The notes: generated by a model from the letters alone, not told the origin. Shown: positions 46,081 to 58,440, counted from the first letter of the stretch. The stretch: DNA of 64,000 nucleotides from Lantana camara (GCA_037501455.1 CM074856.1:18063001-18127000); one strand, 5' to 3'. Program-made: numbers and translations.

Positions 46081-46103
46081 GGGGGGGGGGGGGGGGGGGG
46101 GGG
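46081..46103. repeat. 23-nt poly-G tract
   Basis: Twenty-three consecutive G in the LINE, in the linker between ORF1 and ORF2, preceded by a short G-rich run and followed by AGGTACC. Such a tract could form a G-quadruplex but is also prone to sequencing and assembly error. Confidence 0.85.
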
Positions 46104-46341
46104 AGGTACCTGAACCACCATCTCCGTCACCTTCTATACATCCTTTTAGGAAATTTAAAGCCAAGATATGCCCCCTAAACTACTACACTATCCCACCGAT
46201 AAAACCCCCATCTAAACGTAACCTTCATCTGTCCCCTGAAACCCCCCTTCACCTATATCCCAAGCAGGTGAAAATTTCCCAACATGGGATTTCTTTATCT
46301 TCGACGGATGGTTGCTTTGTTCCGACGGGCCTGCAGAAACC

Positions 46342-48682
46342 ATGAATCTCATCTCTTGAAACTCCCGGAGCTTGGGGGGGTCCTCGAAAATTTCAGATAA
46401 TTAATTCCCTGATTAGGGAATTCAACCCCTAATTTTTGTTTATATGTGAAATGCGTTACGACAAACGAAAAATTGAGAAGATTCCCTTAACTGGTTTGGT
46501 GTGAGTGTAGATTGTGTGGGAAAGAGCGGTAGCTTGGCCCTCCTCTGGAGACAAGATGTGGATATCTGTCTTTAATCGTTCTCTAAGTACCATATTGACA
46601 TATTGGTGGCTAATGTTGGCTCTAGCCCAATTTGGCGTTTTACTGGCTTCTACGACGATCCGGATAAACAATTTCACTGGCGCTCTTGGAATATGCTTGT
46701 TGGTTTGGAATGAAAGTTGAATTACCCATGGCTTGTGTGCGGGGACTTTAATGAGATTTTGAGTAATGATGAGAAAGAAGAAAACTCTTTGCGTGCGCCC
46801 GGGCTTATCACGATGTTCCATAAAACCTTGGAAGCAACAAGCCTTACTGATCTTGGCTTTGAAGGGAGAAGCTTTAATTGGAGCAATAATCAGCCTTCTC
46901 TTTTACTATCAGAGATTGAATTAATCGGGCAACGGCTACTCAGGACTGGATGTCCCTATTTTCTTTTGCCCGTGTCTCCTATGTGCCTAACTCCACTTCT
47001 GACCACCTCCCAATTCTGGTGGAGATGACCAAGGAAAAGCAGGGGCCTAAGAAAAATTTGTTTCGCCCCTTCCGGTTTGAAGTTATGTGGGCCCGAACTG
47101 AGGATTGTAAGAAAATTATTAGAAATTGTTGGTGTAATGATACCGGTGATGCTGCTATGTTCTCGGCCTTAAAGAATGCAAAAAAATTAGAGTGGGCTTT
47201 TTGAATTGATGCACAAAATATAATTTTAATCATGAGAAGGAGATCAGAAAACTTGAGACCGAGATGGATGTTTTGTAGTCGGGTATTATTTCTGAAGGTT
47301 CGAAGGCTCAAGAGACTGTGCTTCGGGATCGTATTGATGAATTGGCTAAGCAAGCTGAAATCATATGGAAGTAGCGGGCTAAGACGCTTTGGCTTTAAGA
47401 AGGGGATCGAAACACCAAGTTTTTTCATGACAAAGCTTCTACTAAGGAGAAGAATAACCGGGTTGATGGACTATTTGATGAAGGGGGTCGGTTGTGTTCG
47501 TCTAAGGAAGAGATACAGGGGATTATTGAGCGTTATTTTGGGGAGATTTTCTCGTCGTCTAGCTGCTCGGAATCAGAGTTGGAGGAGGTCATTCGCTTGG
47601 TCAAACCAAAGATCGATGACTCCATGAGGGATGCGCTGGCCCGCCCTTTCAATGTTGATGAGGTAAAGCGTGCATTGAATAGTATGTACCCCCTTAAGTC
47701 CTTGGGGCCCGATGGGCTCCCCTCTTTTTCTTTCAGAAATTCTGGGATATTGTAGGAAGTAATATCTCAGCGTGTGTCCTCAATTTTCTAAGCAAAGGTA
47801 TCTTCTCTCAGGAGCTTAAGTTCACGCATATTGTACTCATTCCCAAGTGTCAGAAACCGGATATTACCACCCAATTCCGCCGATTAGTCAATGTTATGTG
47901 ATTTATAAAACTACTTCGATATGCATAGCAAATCGTATCAAACCCATTCTTGATGATGTTATTTTTGTGTCACAATCTACTTTTATCCTAAACGACTCAT
48001 TACAGATAATGTTTTGCTCGCTTTTAAGATCAACCACTTCTTGAAAAATAAGAGAAAGGGGAAGAAGGGTTTTTTCGCTCTTAAACTAGATATGAGCAAG
48101 GCGTATGATAGAATTAAGTGGAGGTTCTTGGCGTAAATGCTTGAGAGGTTAGGCTTCCCTCATTTCTTGTTGCTTCAAATTATGACTTGTGTTACTTCTA
48201 TTTCTTTCTCGTTCATTCTTGATGGCTCTCAGTTTGGTACGGTTATCCATGAGACAGGTATTCGCCAGGGCGATCCTCTCTCGCTTTACCTTTTCCTTCT
48301 TTGTGCAGAGGCTTTTTCTCTTTGCCTTCAGGATCTGGAAAACAGGGGGATCATTAAAGGTGTGTCCATCTGCAAGAATGCTCCGAGCATCTCTCACTTG
48401 TTGTTTGTTGACGATACAACTGTGTGCGCGTGGGTGGATACTCGAGCTTTAGATGGGATTGTCGGTGTACTGGACTTGTTCTCTAGAGCCTCAGGACAAG
48501 TGGTAAATTTCCAAAAATCTTCTGTGGTCTTTAGTCGGAATGTTAGCCACTTGGATGGCTCGTTTATGGCTGATCGGTTGGGAGTTCAACACGTTGATAA
48601 ATTTGACCTCTATTTGGGTTTGTCCTCGGTAGCCGGAAGTTCCAAGAGGACTTTGTTTGCCTCTCTCCATGATTGTATTTGA
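46342..48682 (+). pseudogene. LINE ORF2, endonuclease and reverse transcriptase
   Basis: Begins MNLIS*NSRSLG (a form of the NCRGLG endonuclease start). Then SGSLALLW, WLVCGDFNEILSNDEK and FEGRSFNWSNNQPSLLLSEIELI, the apurinic endonuclease domain of plant L1. Reverse transcriptase follows: LGPDGLPSFSF, KLDMSKAYDRIKW and LFVDDTTVCA (the FADD catalytic motif as FVDD), with GIRQGDPLSLYLFLLCAEAF. Several stop codons and frameshifts. It would normally copy LINE RNA into the genome from a nicked target. Confidence 0.88.
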
Positions 48683-49094
48683 AAGAAAGTTAGTGGTTTT
48701 TCTGAAAAACGTTTATCCTTGGCGGGCAAAGAGATCTTAATTAAAGTAGTTGTTCAGGAGATTCCTTCGTACTCTATGAGCTGTCAAGTTGCTCGATTCT
48801 TTTATTAGAAAACTTGATTCCTTCTCGGCGAAGTTCTGGTGGAACAATAAAGATCGTAATCGCATTCATTAGCTCACGTGGGAGAAACTTTGCCTTCAGA
48901 AACAGAGTGGAGGACTGGGGTTCAGGAATTTTAAGGCATTTAATCAGGCACTCATTGCGAAACAGGCTTGGAAGATTATCAATAACCCAAACAACCTCCT
49001 CAGTCGTGTACTCAAAGCAAGATACTTCCCTTACTCGGATTTCTTTGGAGCGGGGCTTGGGCGATCGCCTTCATTTACTTAGAGAAGCATTCTT

Positions 49095-49700
49095 TTGGCT
49101 AAACCTATCTTGGTGGCGGGTTCTAGGTGGAGAGTTAGGTCGGGCACCTCTATTGATGTTTGGAAAGACCGGTGGATACCGAGATCGAACTCTTTCAAGC
49201 CCCTTATTCGGCAGCCTTGCTACTCGATGATTACTCGTGTGACTCAACTTTTGCTCCCTAACAATGCTGGTTGGAATCTCAAACTAATAGATGAAACTTT
49301 TTGCCCCAGTGATGCTAAACTCATTCGAAGTATCCCCTTGGGTAGGGTTGACCGTGATGATAAACTCATTTGGCACTTTGAGGGGAATGGCTTCTTTTCT
49401 GTCCGTAGTGCTCACCGTGTGGCTCTTGCTTTGGAGGGAGCAGCCCGTGCGTCCTCTTATCTTGTTGTGAACAAGCCTATTTGGAAGATGATTTGGAAAC
49501 TACATGTAGCCCCGAAGGTTTGCGTGTTTATCTGGAGGGTTCTCCATGATATTCTACCAATCTCTTCGAACCTTGTCTCTCGTAGATGCCGCATCGACTT
49601 GCACTTCCCGGTTTGTGGGGTTAGTCCCGAGGACTTGAAGCATACTTTTTTTGAGTGCCCATTTGCTCGTCATGTTTGGGCCATCTCGTTCCTTCCTTAG
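49095..49700 (+). pseudogene. LINE ORF2, C-terminal zinc-binding region
   Basis: One open frame with WHFEGNGFFSVRSAHRVALA, KMIWKLHVAPKVCVFIWRVL and a C-terminal CGVSPEDLKHTFFECPFARH, which is the zf-RVT domain found after the reverse transcriptase of plant LINEs. It stops at 49700. The RNase H part follows only after the inserted fragment. Confidence 0.85.
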
Positions 49701-49962
49701 ACTACCATTTTGAAGTTTACAAGGGGAGTCCACGAGTGGATCGAGACGATTCTTTCTTCTTTCGATGTGGGTTAGTGTGCTAGATTCTCCTTGATTCTTT
49801 GGGGATTGTGGTGGTTCCATAACAAGGTGAGAACGGAGGGTTGTAGGTGGCGTCCGGATGAACTGATAAATTTTGCTCTGTCTTTGCATGATCCCCCACA
49901 TGTTGTTCCTTTTTCTTCCTCTCTTGTTACTACTAGTGATAAGGTCTACTGTTGGTGTGCTC

Positions 49963-50644
49963 TGTGATGCCCCGTATTTTCGTCGTACAGGTACACGCGC
50001 CACACGTGTGAGTTATTGAGAGTTAGACTTATTTGCATGCTTTATTTGAATTATATGTCTATGTGAAATATGTGATTTCATTAACTCATGTGAATGCTTT
50101 AATTATAATTGCATTCAATTCATTTAATAACATATACATATTTCATAAATTCATTCATTTCATAAGCATTGCATATTTTCTAACTTATATGTTTATATAC
50201 TAAAATTATTTTATAAAATAGTTACATTATACATCCTAAAGTGGTATCAGAGCCTTGGTTGCAAAACCGGGCTCTTGAGTCGTGTCTTGTCAGTCTAGGT
50301 CGTACGACTTGGAAACTACTTGTCAACTTGGGAGTCTTACATTATTATATGATCATTCTTGATTAATTAATTGGTGTACCTTAATTGATTTCATGAATAT
50401 TGTCTAACCGCGGCACGCATTTCTCAATGTTTATCTGTAGATACCTAGTGGTCGACCCATACATAGAGATAAGAGATCACCATCGCCTCCTCGACACCAC
50501 CACCAACAACAACAACCTCATATGAACATTGAAAATTTTATGGACCCTGTTCGCCACGTGTTTGATTCATGTTTGGACTTCTATTTAATGCATGGATTAG
50601 ACTCTTGGTGGGGGGATGTGGCGCCTATCAATGCGGGTGCTACA
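49963..50644 (+). mobile_element. 682-bp deleted gypsy-type retroelement inside the LINE
   Basis: Starts TGTGATGCCCCG and ends GGGTGCTACA, flanked by the perfect 5-bp duplication TGCTC (49958-49962 and 50645-50649). It contains, in order, about 275 bp of LTR start, TGGTATCAGAGC at 50242-50253 (initiator tRNA-Met primer site), a short coding start with CATATGAACATTGAAAATTT, and then directly the LTR end. LTR 3' part, most internal sequence and the 3' LTR start are missing. Removing it and one TGCTC joins the LINE RNase H frame (...CAPSLGVIKLNVDGAL). Confidence 0.85.
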
Positions 50645-50649
50645 TGCTC

Positions 50650-50960
50650 CGTCTCTTGGGGTGATTAAGTTGAATGTGGATGGGGCGCTATTTGCGAATG
50701 TGGGCGAAGTGGGTGTGGGAGTTGTTGCACGCGACGAGCAGGGTTCTTATCTTGGCTGGATGTGCGACAGATTTGCGGGTGAGTTAGAACCTGAGACGGT
50801 GGAAGCTTCGGCTGTTACATGCACTTTAGATCTTGCTCGCGACAATGGTTAGCAGAACATTTGGGTTGAGAGTGACTACCTAAACCTTGTGAACAAAATT
50901 ATGAACCCTGAGGAGGATTTCTCACCAATTGGTAACTTGGCCCATGATATTAAAGTGGAT
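50650..50960 (+). pseudogene. LINE ORF2, RNase H-like domain
   Basis: LGVIKLNVDGALFANVGEVG, VGVVARDEQGSYLGWMCDRF and ETVEASAVTCTLDLARDNG, followed after a stop by WVESDYLNLVNKI. This is the RVT_3 / RNase H domain (first Asp in NVDG, Glu in VEASA, Asp in ESDYL) that many plant LINEs carry at the C-terminus. It would degrade RNA in the RNA-DNA hybrid. Confidence 0.85.
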
Positions 50961-51090
50961 GCTGCCTCCTTTCCTTGTTGTGGCTCATACGCATGGATGA
51001 TTCGATTGGTCCACCCTTTCTTGTTGATTTTCTTTGGGCGGATTGTAATGTCTGAGCTTTGCCCTCTGTTGAGGGCGTTGCTGGCAACAA

Positions 51091-51093
51091 AAA

Positions 51094-51123
<30 letters not shown>
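51091..51123. repeat. LINE 3' tail: A15 and (TA)n
   Basis: A run of A followed by TA dinucleotides, then the right target duplication ATATTTCTAAAA. It marks the 3' end of the LINE. Confidence 0.85.
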
Positions 51124-51124
<1 letters not shown>

Positions 51125-51135
51125 TATTTCTAAAA

Positions 51136-53342
51136 TATGTTAATAAGCAGTTGAACAATTAGGCCAAAACAACTCTAACAAGTACATGCATCGATAACAT
51201 AATTTTAATCATAGAGCATATACACGCAATATGTAATTAATATTTTTGGCAGCATAACAGTATTACAGTACTGCAAAATTGCCTATCAACGACACTTTTC
51301 TAGCACCTCTTTTATTTCTCGTGAAACTGTCAGAGCTTCCCCGCAATTTCCCTAGTTAAGATTTTGGAGTATGGGCTCCGATAATATTTCGCTAAATACT
51401 CGAGAAAATATTTTTCTAGAAAAACGCCCTTTTTTTAATTTCAGAAAATCCCTATTTTATAATAATTAAGTGCGTTATATATTAATTATATAACCACCTA
51501 ATTAAATATTAATTAATCATTAATTAAGGATTCATTAAATTATGGAGAGAGAGAGAGCCGAGAGGCTGTTAAACGGCCAAAAATTGTATAAAATCTGATG
51601 ATTAAAATAATGGAATTGCACAACCTATTTATAGGAGAGAAATGGGGACATCCGTGCAATTTTTACATTTTTGTCGTACAAGACAAGTCCCGGCGGCCAA
51701 TCTGAGAGTGCCACGTGATAGCTTGGGCTACAACGAGTCCAACGGTGCTGAACAAGCACCGAACGGGCGCCGCACGTACCTCCACGCTCCACCCATGTGG
51801 CGGCTATGTGCTTGGGTCGTGTGGCACGCATGCTACAACAGGTAGCTGCCACGTGGCTGGCCAAACCGGTCCGACCGGCGTTTCAGCGGTTCAGACCGGT
51901 TCGATAGTGAACCGGTTGGCTTAAGTGGTCCCGGCCCATCGACTCGTGGCAGCCTTTGATTGCTCTACGTGTTCGGGTCAGTTTATTGTGAACCGATCCT
52001 ATCCAAACAATAGCCGACCCTACCCTTTGACCCGGTCCACTGACCCGTTATCATGACCCGCTGACTGGTCTGCCCAGATCCAATCTGGATTGTCCGTGTG
52101 TGATGACGCGGCATGATCCTGGCCGTCCATTTGGCAAGCCACTTAGCGCCCAGTTAGTGCCACTTGGCGTCTGACTCGTTGACGTGGCATGACACGTTAG
52201 CTGACACGTCATCACCTGATATGGTAGCAAAAAAAACTTTTTTTTTTAAAATTTTATTTTCTCCAAAATTAAATTTCGGGCATTTCCAAATCTTTGGAGT
52301 TTAATTTATTTTCTCAAAATAAATCCTTTGGCTATTTTCAAACACTTTGAAAATTCATTTCTCTCGCTACTTTTAATTTTTTTCTCTTCCGGTCTTTATC
52401 GAGGCTTGCAGGGGGACCTGCAGGACTAATTAATTTTTGATCCAAACGTGTCAATCTATTATCACCTCATAACCATAATTGATTACTGTTTAACAATATT
52501 TAATTTCCCTACATAAATATTGTTGCACTCTAAAATTAATTAAATTATTCATGAATTTCTCGATCTAGAATAATTTTGCATTTTACTATATCCATGAAAA
52601 AGAAATCAATACTACTATCATTTATTTTTCACTTCCAATCTGAAATTTCTTGATTCGCCTTAAGTCCAAATTCCCTGTATGTGAAACACATTCAACATAC
52701 AACTTCGGTAAAACACACATGAAGCACTCTAGCCAAATTTTTAATTTTAACTTTTTGCAAATATATTTCAGGGATATCTTTTAACCTTCCAGCAAGGCCA
52801 CAGATTCCTCGATCAGTATTACTCTTTAGCACATTTCATGCAATCACCGAATGTACATATTATTTTGGCCACCCGTTACCGAGACCTCACTTCTGAGTAC
52901 ATCACGGTGATTAACACTACATGCCTAAAGTATAAACACTACCAGGATTAAGAGTCCAATGCTTCCCGAGATTTTTGTTCATTTTAAATAGTAGTATAAA
53001 ATGAATAATCTCAGTGGTCTAGTTCGATGGTTTCAATCTCATTGAAAATCATCAATGTGTTATACTAGGAAACTCCATTTCCCTATGACGAAAGACTAAT
53101 TATCTTATGTAAAACATTATAGTCTCGATAAGAGCATTTTCTTATCACACTGACTAGAACTTTAATGACACATGATTTTTGGTATTTAAAGTCTTTTTCT
53201 ATGAAACACATTTCATATAAAAATACCATCACACGTCATTAATTATTAAATTCATAAAATACTCATAACTTGCAATAGTTTCAATTTTATTAATCCAAAA
53301 TATTTACAATATAACTGGATTTTCAGGGTATTAGTCCCAACA
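51136..53342 (-). repeat. Copia LTR, right copy, second part
   Basis: Continuation of the LTR interrupted by the LINE. It matches 37110-39244 and ends TCCCAACA. It carries about 90 extra bases at 52143-52235 not found in the left LTR (a GC-rich stretch ...CTGACACGTCATCACC...). Being the 5' LTR on the minus strand, it is next to the leader and primer site at 43184-44258. Confidence 0.9.
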
Positions 53343-56300
53343 TAACTACCTAAAACCTGTCCCGAGATATAAAGTACAATCAGCATCATAATGTAAAAAT
53401 TGTAATCATGATCAATAATTAAATTACATAAACCATAATCATTAACATAGTAAAATATATAAATAAAATAATGTAATGCAGACCAAGACCACGACTACGA
53501 GCCAAGACCTACACGACTCCCGCCTAGCACGACACAGTAACCTGCAGTCAACACCCAGGGAGAAATCAGTCCAAGACTGGTGAGGTGAAAAGATAATACT
53601 ATAAGAATATATACTTACTCGCAATAAAATGTTGCTTCTAATTACCTTCTCTCTTTACTTAAAACCCGAAAGAGGGAAAAAGGGGTAACATTTCAAGACA
53701 CGATTTAGAAGGGTCCATAAGCGCACTGATACAATGCACGCACACTCAAAATCATTTCACTTGCTCGGCGAGATACGATCCGTTCTCCAACCTTTACTCC
53801 CACTCAAATACATTTATTTCAAATCATAAAACAATACACTAGAACAATCCAATCTTCTACCTCCCACACATGATGGAAGAAAGGTATACGTTTCTCTAAC
53901 CATCCACTACCTCACTACACTAAGACATGGGTGTATGATTCCCAACACCCTCTTTGGGGGGATAAACCCTCCACGGCATAGAACCCAACAGTCGCACTAC
54001 CTCCAGTGATTTTCTAGGATCCCATATAACTTTGGGAACCAAGTACTCGGACTCCCGTCAATCACTGTTTTCTCGATTCACCTCATACATAATTTTCGGG
54101 CCCACAATAACACTTACCTCATGAGCGTCCTCATTGAGACAATTCACTACACTTTATCTCACTAGATCACTTCATTTATTTCACTTTAACATTTCACATG
54201 CACTTTGGTAAATCACTTGGCATTTGAACTCAAGCGTGAAAACATTCAGGTAATATCCCGTACAATACACTTATCCCTGTTTGAAAACGGTTTTCAATTG
54301 GATATAGAAATCAATAACCCTTACACATATCTATATATATAATACACTCACAAGTAGGGTGAGAAAACAACATCACTCGGGGGTTAAGACCATATACGCT
54401 TTCGACGCCCGTCGCGGTGGGATTGATTGTATAAAAGATTGGTTAAAGAAACCTCACCTGTGATGATATGTACCACTTTACCTACACATAGTCCAACACA
54501 GCTTGCTTGACCAACAATGCATAAACTTGTGGCTCACTTGTACAAAGGACACGTTTAAAACATGAGATTCGACTCAATGAACTACATGGACGCAGGGCGA
54601 TGCTTATGAATGCACGAGCGACATACGTGTGTGCCAAGATCATAATTCATGATGCTTAAGATAATGTCATATGTGATCAGGATATATACATAAGTATACA
54701 AACATTTTAGGGAAGAATTTGGAGCACAAGGCAACACTCACATAATCATTTAAGTCACTTAATAGCAATTAGGCATTTACAACAACTATACTTATCATAT
54801 TTCGGGAAAACAAGTCATAAACATGCTAGGCATAAGCAATTAAGTAAACATATTATTGATATGATCAATTCAATTATACTAGTTGAAAAATATTACATAA
54901 ACATCCCTTGTAAGGTTTTGAAAACATTACATAAACCTCCCGTAATGGAATTAAGTTCCAAACAATTGACCTATCGTTATTTAGCCAAGACATGTTTAAC
55001 ATTCAAAAATGTATACATACACAAGAGGCACGTAATCAATAAACATAACCGAATTTAATACGAGAACAATACAATTATCAAGCAACAAGAATCAATTAAG
55101 TATTAAAATCTTAACTCATATCATGCATCCAAATTCCCAAGTAGGTAAAGATACTTTGCACACATCAATTTTATACATAAAATGCACAATAAACAACAAC
55201 AACAACAACATTTGGGCACGTTTAAGGTTCATACGATTCGAAATATAACATGTCCACTCTCCAAGATTATCATTAAAGTTCATACAACCACACACGGAAT
55301 TAGTTTCTAAAATATTACACTAACACCCCTTCTAAGTTAAACAAATTGCACAAATTTAACACATTAGGTTTCAAATTACAAATTCGAATATCAATACATA
55401 TCACAAATCATTCATAACATGATCTCATACACATTAAATTGCATCTTGATCGACAAATCAAGCAAATAACAACTAATTTACAATTAAAACAACTAAATCA
55501 ATTAATTCCAAATACACAAATAATTCATAATAAATTAACCGGTCGTCTGATTAACGAATGGAGATCGGCGTTGAACTCACCACACCAAAATGGACCTACT
55601 GTCCAAAGGAGCCGAAACGCCATTGCCGGAGTCTCCCTAACCACCGCCGGTAGCCACCGGACCGCCACTTCCGGTGTTCAAAAAAATCCCCGTGAACGGC
55701 TAATCGTTTGTCTTAATGAGCGCGACAAAATGCCTCAAACAATTTCTAAAAGGGCGAATTACATTTAGGTCCCCCGAGGTTTGCCCTAATTACAAATCAG
55801 TCCCTCTTATTTTGAAAATTACATATTAGTCCCTAAAAACACTGTTTCAATTGAGGTCCCTAGACACCGTTAGAGTTCCGTTAATTTTGATAGGACCACA
55901 TTGTTGATGTGATTTAGTTAAGGGGTCGTTTTGTAAGAAAATTCATAGTTCAGGGACTTTTTTGTAATATTTTTTAGAAATTCAAATGTCAAAATTAACG
56001 GAACCCTAACGGCGTCTAGGGACCTCAATTGAAACAATGTTTTTAGGGACTAATATGTAATTTTTGAAACAAGAGGGACTGATTTATAATTAGGGCAAAC
56101 CTCAGGGGACCTCAATGTAATTCGCCCATTTCTTCTAAAAATAATCAACCCATCGGATTTAATTGAAGAAAAACTAACTGCACTATTTATCAGACCCTAG
56201 AATCTAATAATCAAAATTAAATCTAAACCATTGGGCGAAAAAAAAAAACCGAGCATACTTTTGGAAAAGTCATGTCGAGAACATTGAAATGCATATACTG

Positions 56301-57411
56301 GTCATTGGAAAAAGTCACCGGAATAGTGCTCCATCGGGAACCACCATCGCGTCACCTTTGCGCCGCGGCTATTTCGTCGTCTAGATGAATTGGACGACGG
56401 GACCACCACGGTTTAACGCATCTCGTCAAGATGTTCGAAACATCTTCCGATTCGACCTCATTGCATCGCCGAAAATGCCCGTTGCAAGGTCTGAAAATCG
56501 CGCCACCGCGAGTGTCCGTTGCAGCTGCCTTCAAACGAAGATTCCTCCGCCAATACTCCGTCTTAGCACCTGTTACCACAACCAAAACATCCTTCTTGAA
56601 GAGTACTACAAAGCCCACGTAGTGGTTGCTCCGATTAGCCGGCTTATTTTCCGGAATCTCACCGAAAAGTCACGGTTGTCGTGTGCACGACAACTGCCGC
56701 GAGCTTCAGGCTCCAATTTCTCCCTCACCAGGCTGTTTCAGGTCATGAGACCACTTCCAAGTTGTAGATCTCGTCGAGACGTTCGATTTGCATACTAATT
56801 TCGCTGGTTTCATTGTCAGAGGAGGCCGAACGAGGCCGTCGAAGTTGGTGTCGATTTTTAGTCCCGGTTTTTGAAACTTTGATCGGCCATATCTCCTTCG
56901 TCGTTGGTCGGAGTTTGATTCCGTCTTCGCCATCGTGATCATCGTCTCAAGATCTTTGATTTTAACTATCATTTTGTGCGATTCCATGGTTAGATGAAGA
57001 AATTACAATTTAGGGAAAAAGGGATCTCGGCCGATGGCGTCTCGGGAGAGAAATGGGAGGAGAGAGAGAAGAGGAAGATTTGACCGGTCCCAGGGAAATT
57101 CCGGATATTTTAATTCGAATCCAAACGCGTTGAAAATAACCGTCGAAGGAGCTAACAAAGTCAGAATTGGGCATACTTAGAGTCTACGGACTCGTTTCGA
57201 TGCCCCGAATGCGTTTAAGAAGTCGGTTATGCTAAAACCTCGATCATGGAAGAAATGACCGAAATACCCTTACAAGAAAAAAATACAAACAAGCCCCTAA
57301 ACTCTAAGGGAGCTACAAATAAGGCCACATAAGCACATAATCATATAATTCAACACTCAAGAAGGTTAACACGTGGCGTAAAATTGGACGTGGGAAAAGC
57401 GGGGCATCACA
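53343..57411 (-). repeat. gypsy-type long LTR, truncated (minus strand)
   Basis: On the minus strand the sequence starts TGTGATGCCCCGCTTTTCC (reading from 57411) and includes the CTAGGCGGGAG motif seen in the other long LTRs here (at 53515-53530 on the plus strand). The opposite end is missing: it is cut off where the Copia LTR ends at 53342. Without the nested MITE (55752-56127) about 3.7 kb remain. No coding region or primer site is visible, so it is a piece of a solo or fragmentary LTR. Short frames inside it are not proteins I recognise. Confidence 0.65.
55752..56127. mobile_element. foldback MITE (376 bp) in the gypsy-type LTR
   Basis: The ends are GGGCGAATTACATTTAGGTC and its complement (GACCTCAATGTAATTCGCCC). 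The arms are long inverted repeats almost to the centre (AATTGAGGTCCCTAGAC and GTCTAGGGACCTCAATT). The flanks are AATTTCTAAAA and ATTTCTTCTAAAA, a duplication of about 10 bp with a 3-bp slip. No coding potential; probably Mutator-type by duplication size. Confidence 0.85.
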
Positions 57412-58440
57412 GGGTGTGGGCCTGGTCCATACACCCCTTAATATTTTATTAAAAACTACTTCTGCTTTGATTAGAATAACACAAGTTATGAGGAAGGATT
57501 AACTAGGATTAACTAAAGTTAGATAAAGAAGAACTTAATTACTTAGTAAACTTGATTCAAATAATGAAAGTCTAGGGAATGACATGAAGCATGCAATTAG
57601 AGTTTTAATAACATTCTAATAAGTGATTTTAATCCTTTAAACTTGTCATTAAGTTATACCAACAATTCTCTCGAATCTAAGGTGTGTATTAATTCCATTT
57701 CAGAAAATGTTCTCACAATTACCCAAAAATAGAATTAATCCATCAAACAGGACAAGAGGGACTTCTAAATCAGCGGCTTGGCATAATTTAAAAGCCTTCT
57801 AAGATAATTGGACAAAGATTAAATTTCTTTAACTCTTAATCTCCAATATTTCATGAAAACCACCAAGTTACAACAAATCTTTCGAAAATAAAGTAACCTT
57901 AATATATATACTTTGGATGGCCACTCCTCATATATTAAATTACTCCCGTTTTCATGAATCCAAAGACTAAATCACTCATTCGGACATTGTTTCAAACACA
58001 TAGCATACACATAGTCATTCCCATGCCTAGATGAATTAAGTGCTCATACTTAAACTCAACTTCATATCATTAAAGCAAATGAACTTAGTATTCATCATGG
58101 AATTGCAATAAAAGATGTCTTGAAAGCAAATAAAGTTTAACCCTAAGGCTATGTCTAGAGAATTCAAACGATAAACTGAAATAAGAAGCATTCGTTTAAC
58201 TGAAAGTAAATGACTTAAGCAGAAAAGAACTTGTAGAAGATGTCGACTTTTATTCTTCAAGAACTTCCTTCTCCTCTCTTCTTCTCCATGGATCTGCTCT
58301 CTTTTCTCTTTTTTCTTTCTTTTTTCCGAACTGCCTCTGAATGGGGAAGTTTTTCTCTATATTCCATTTGTTGACCAACAACTGCTGAGAAACTGCCAAA
58401 ATCCGAAAAATCACGTCTGCACAGGGTCGCGGTCGCGACC
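57412..58440. other. uncharacterised AT-rich stretch, probably transposon-derived
   Basis: No gene found. It includes a CT-rich part at 58260-58330 and a GC-rich palindrome-like GGTCGCGGTCGCGACC at 58425-58440. I cannot place it in a known family. Confidence 0.4.

Larger units (their letters stand above)
44349..51123 (+). mobile_element. L1-type LINE (degenerate), nested in the Copia LTR
   Basis: About 6.8 kb between two copies of ATATTTCTAAAA (44337-44348 and 51124-51135), a 12-bp target duplication. It has ORF1 (DUF4283 type), an ORF2 with endonuclease, reverse transcriptase, zinc-binding and RNase H regions, and a tail of 15 A followed by (TA)n. Plant L1 elements have exactly this order. 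Frames are broken by stops and frameshifts, so it is inactive. A 682-bp retroelement fragment (49963-50644) interrupts it. Confidence 0.9.

Noticed and set aside
53343..53347. TAACT as a target duplication of the Copia element
   Set aside because: No matching TAACT exists at the other outer end. The left LTR is bordered by leader sequence, so a normal two-LTR insertion with duplication is not supported.
56352..56987. Arg/Ser-rich frames on both strands in the truncated gypsy LTR
   Set aside because: All three lie in a GC-rich part of an LTR, overlap one another in opposite directions and have no recognisable domain.
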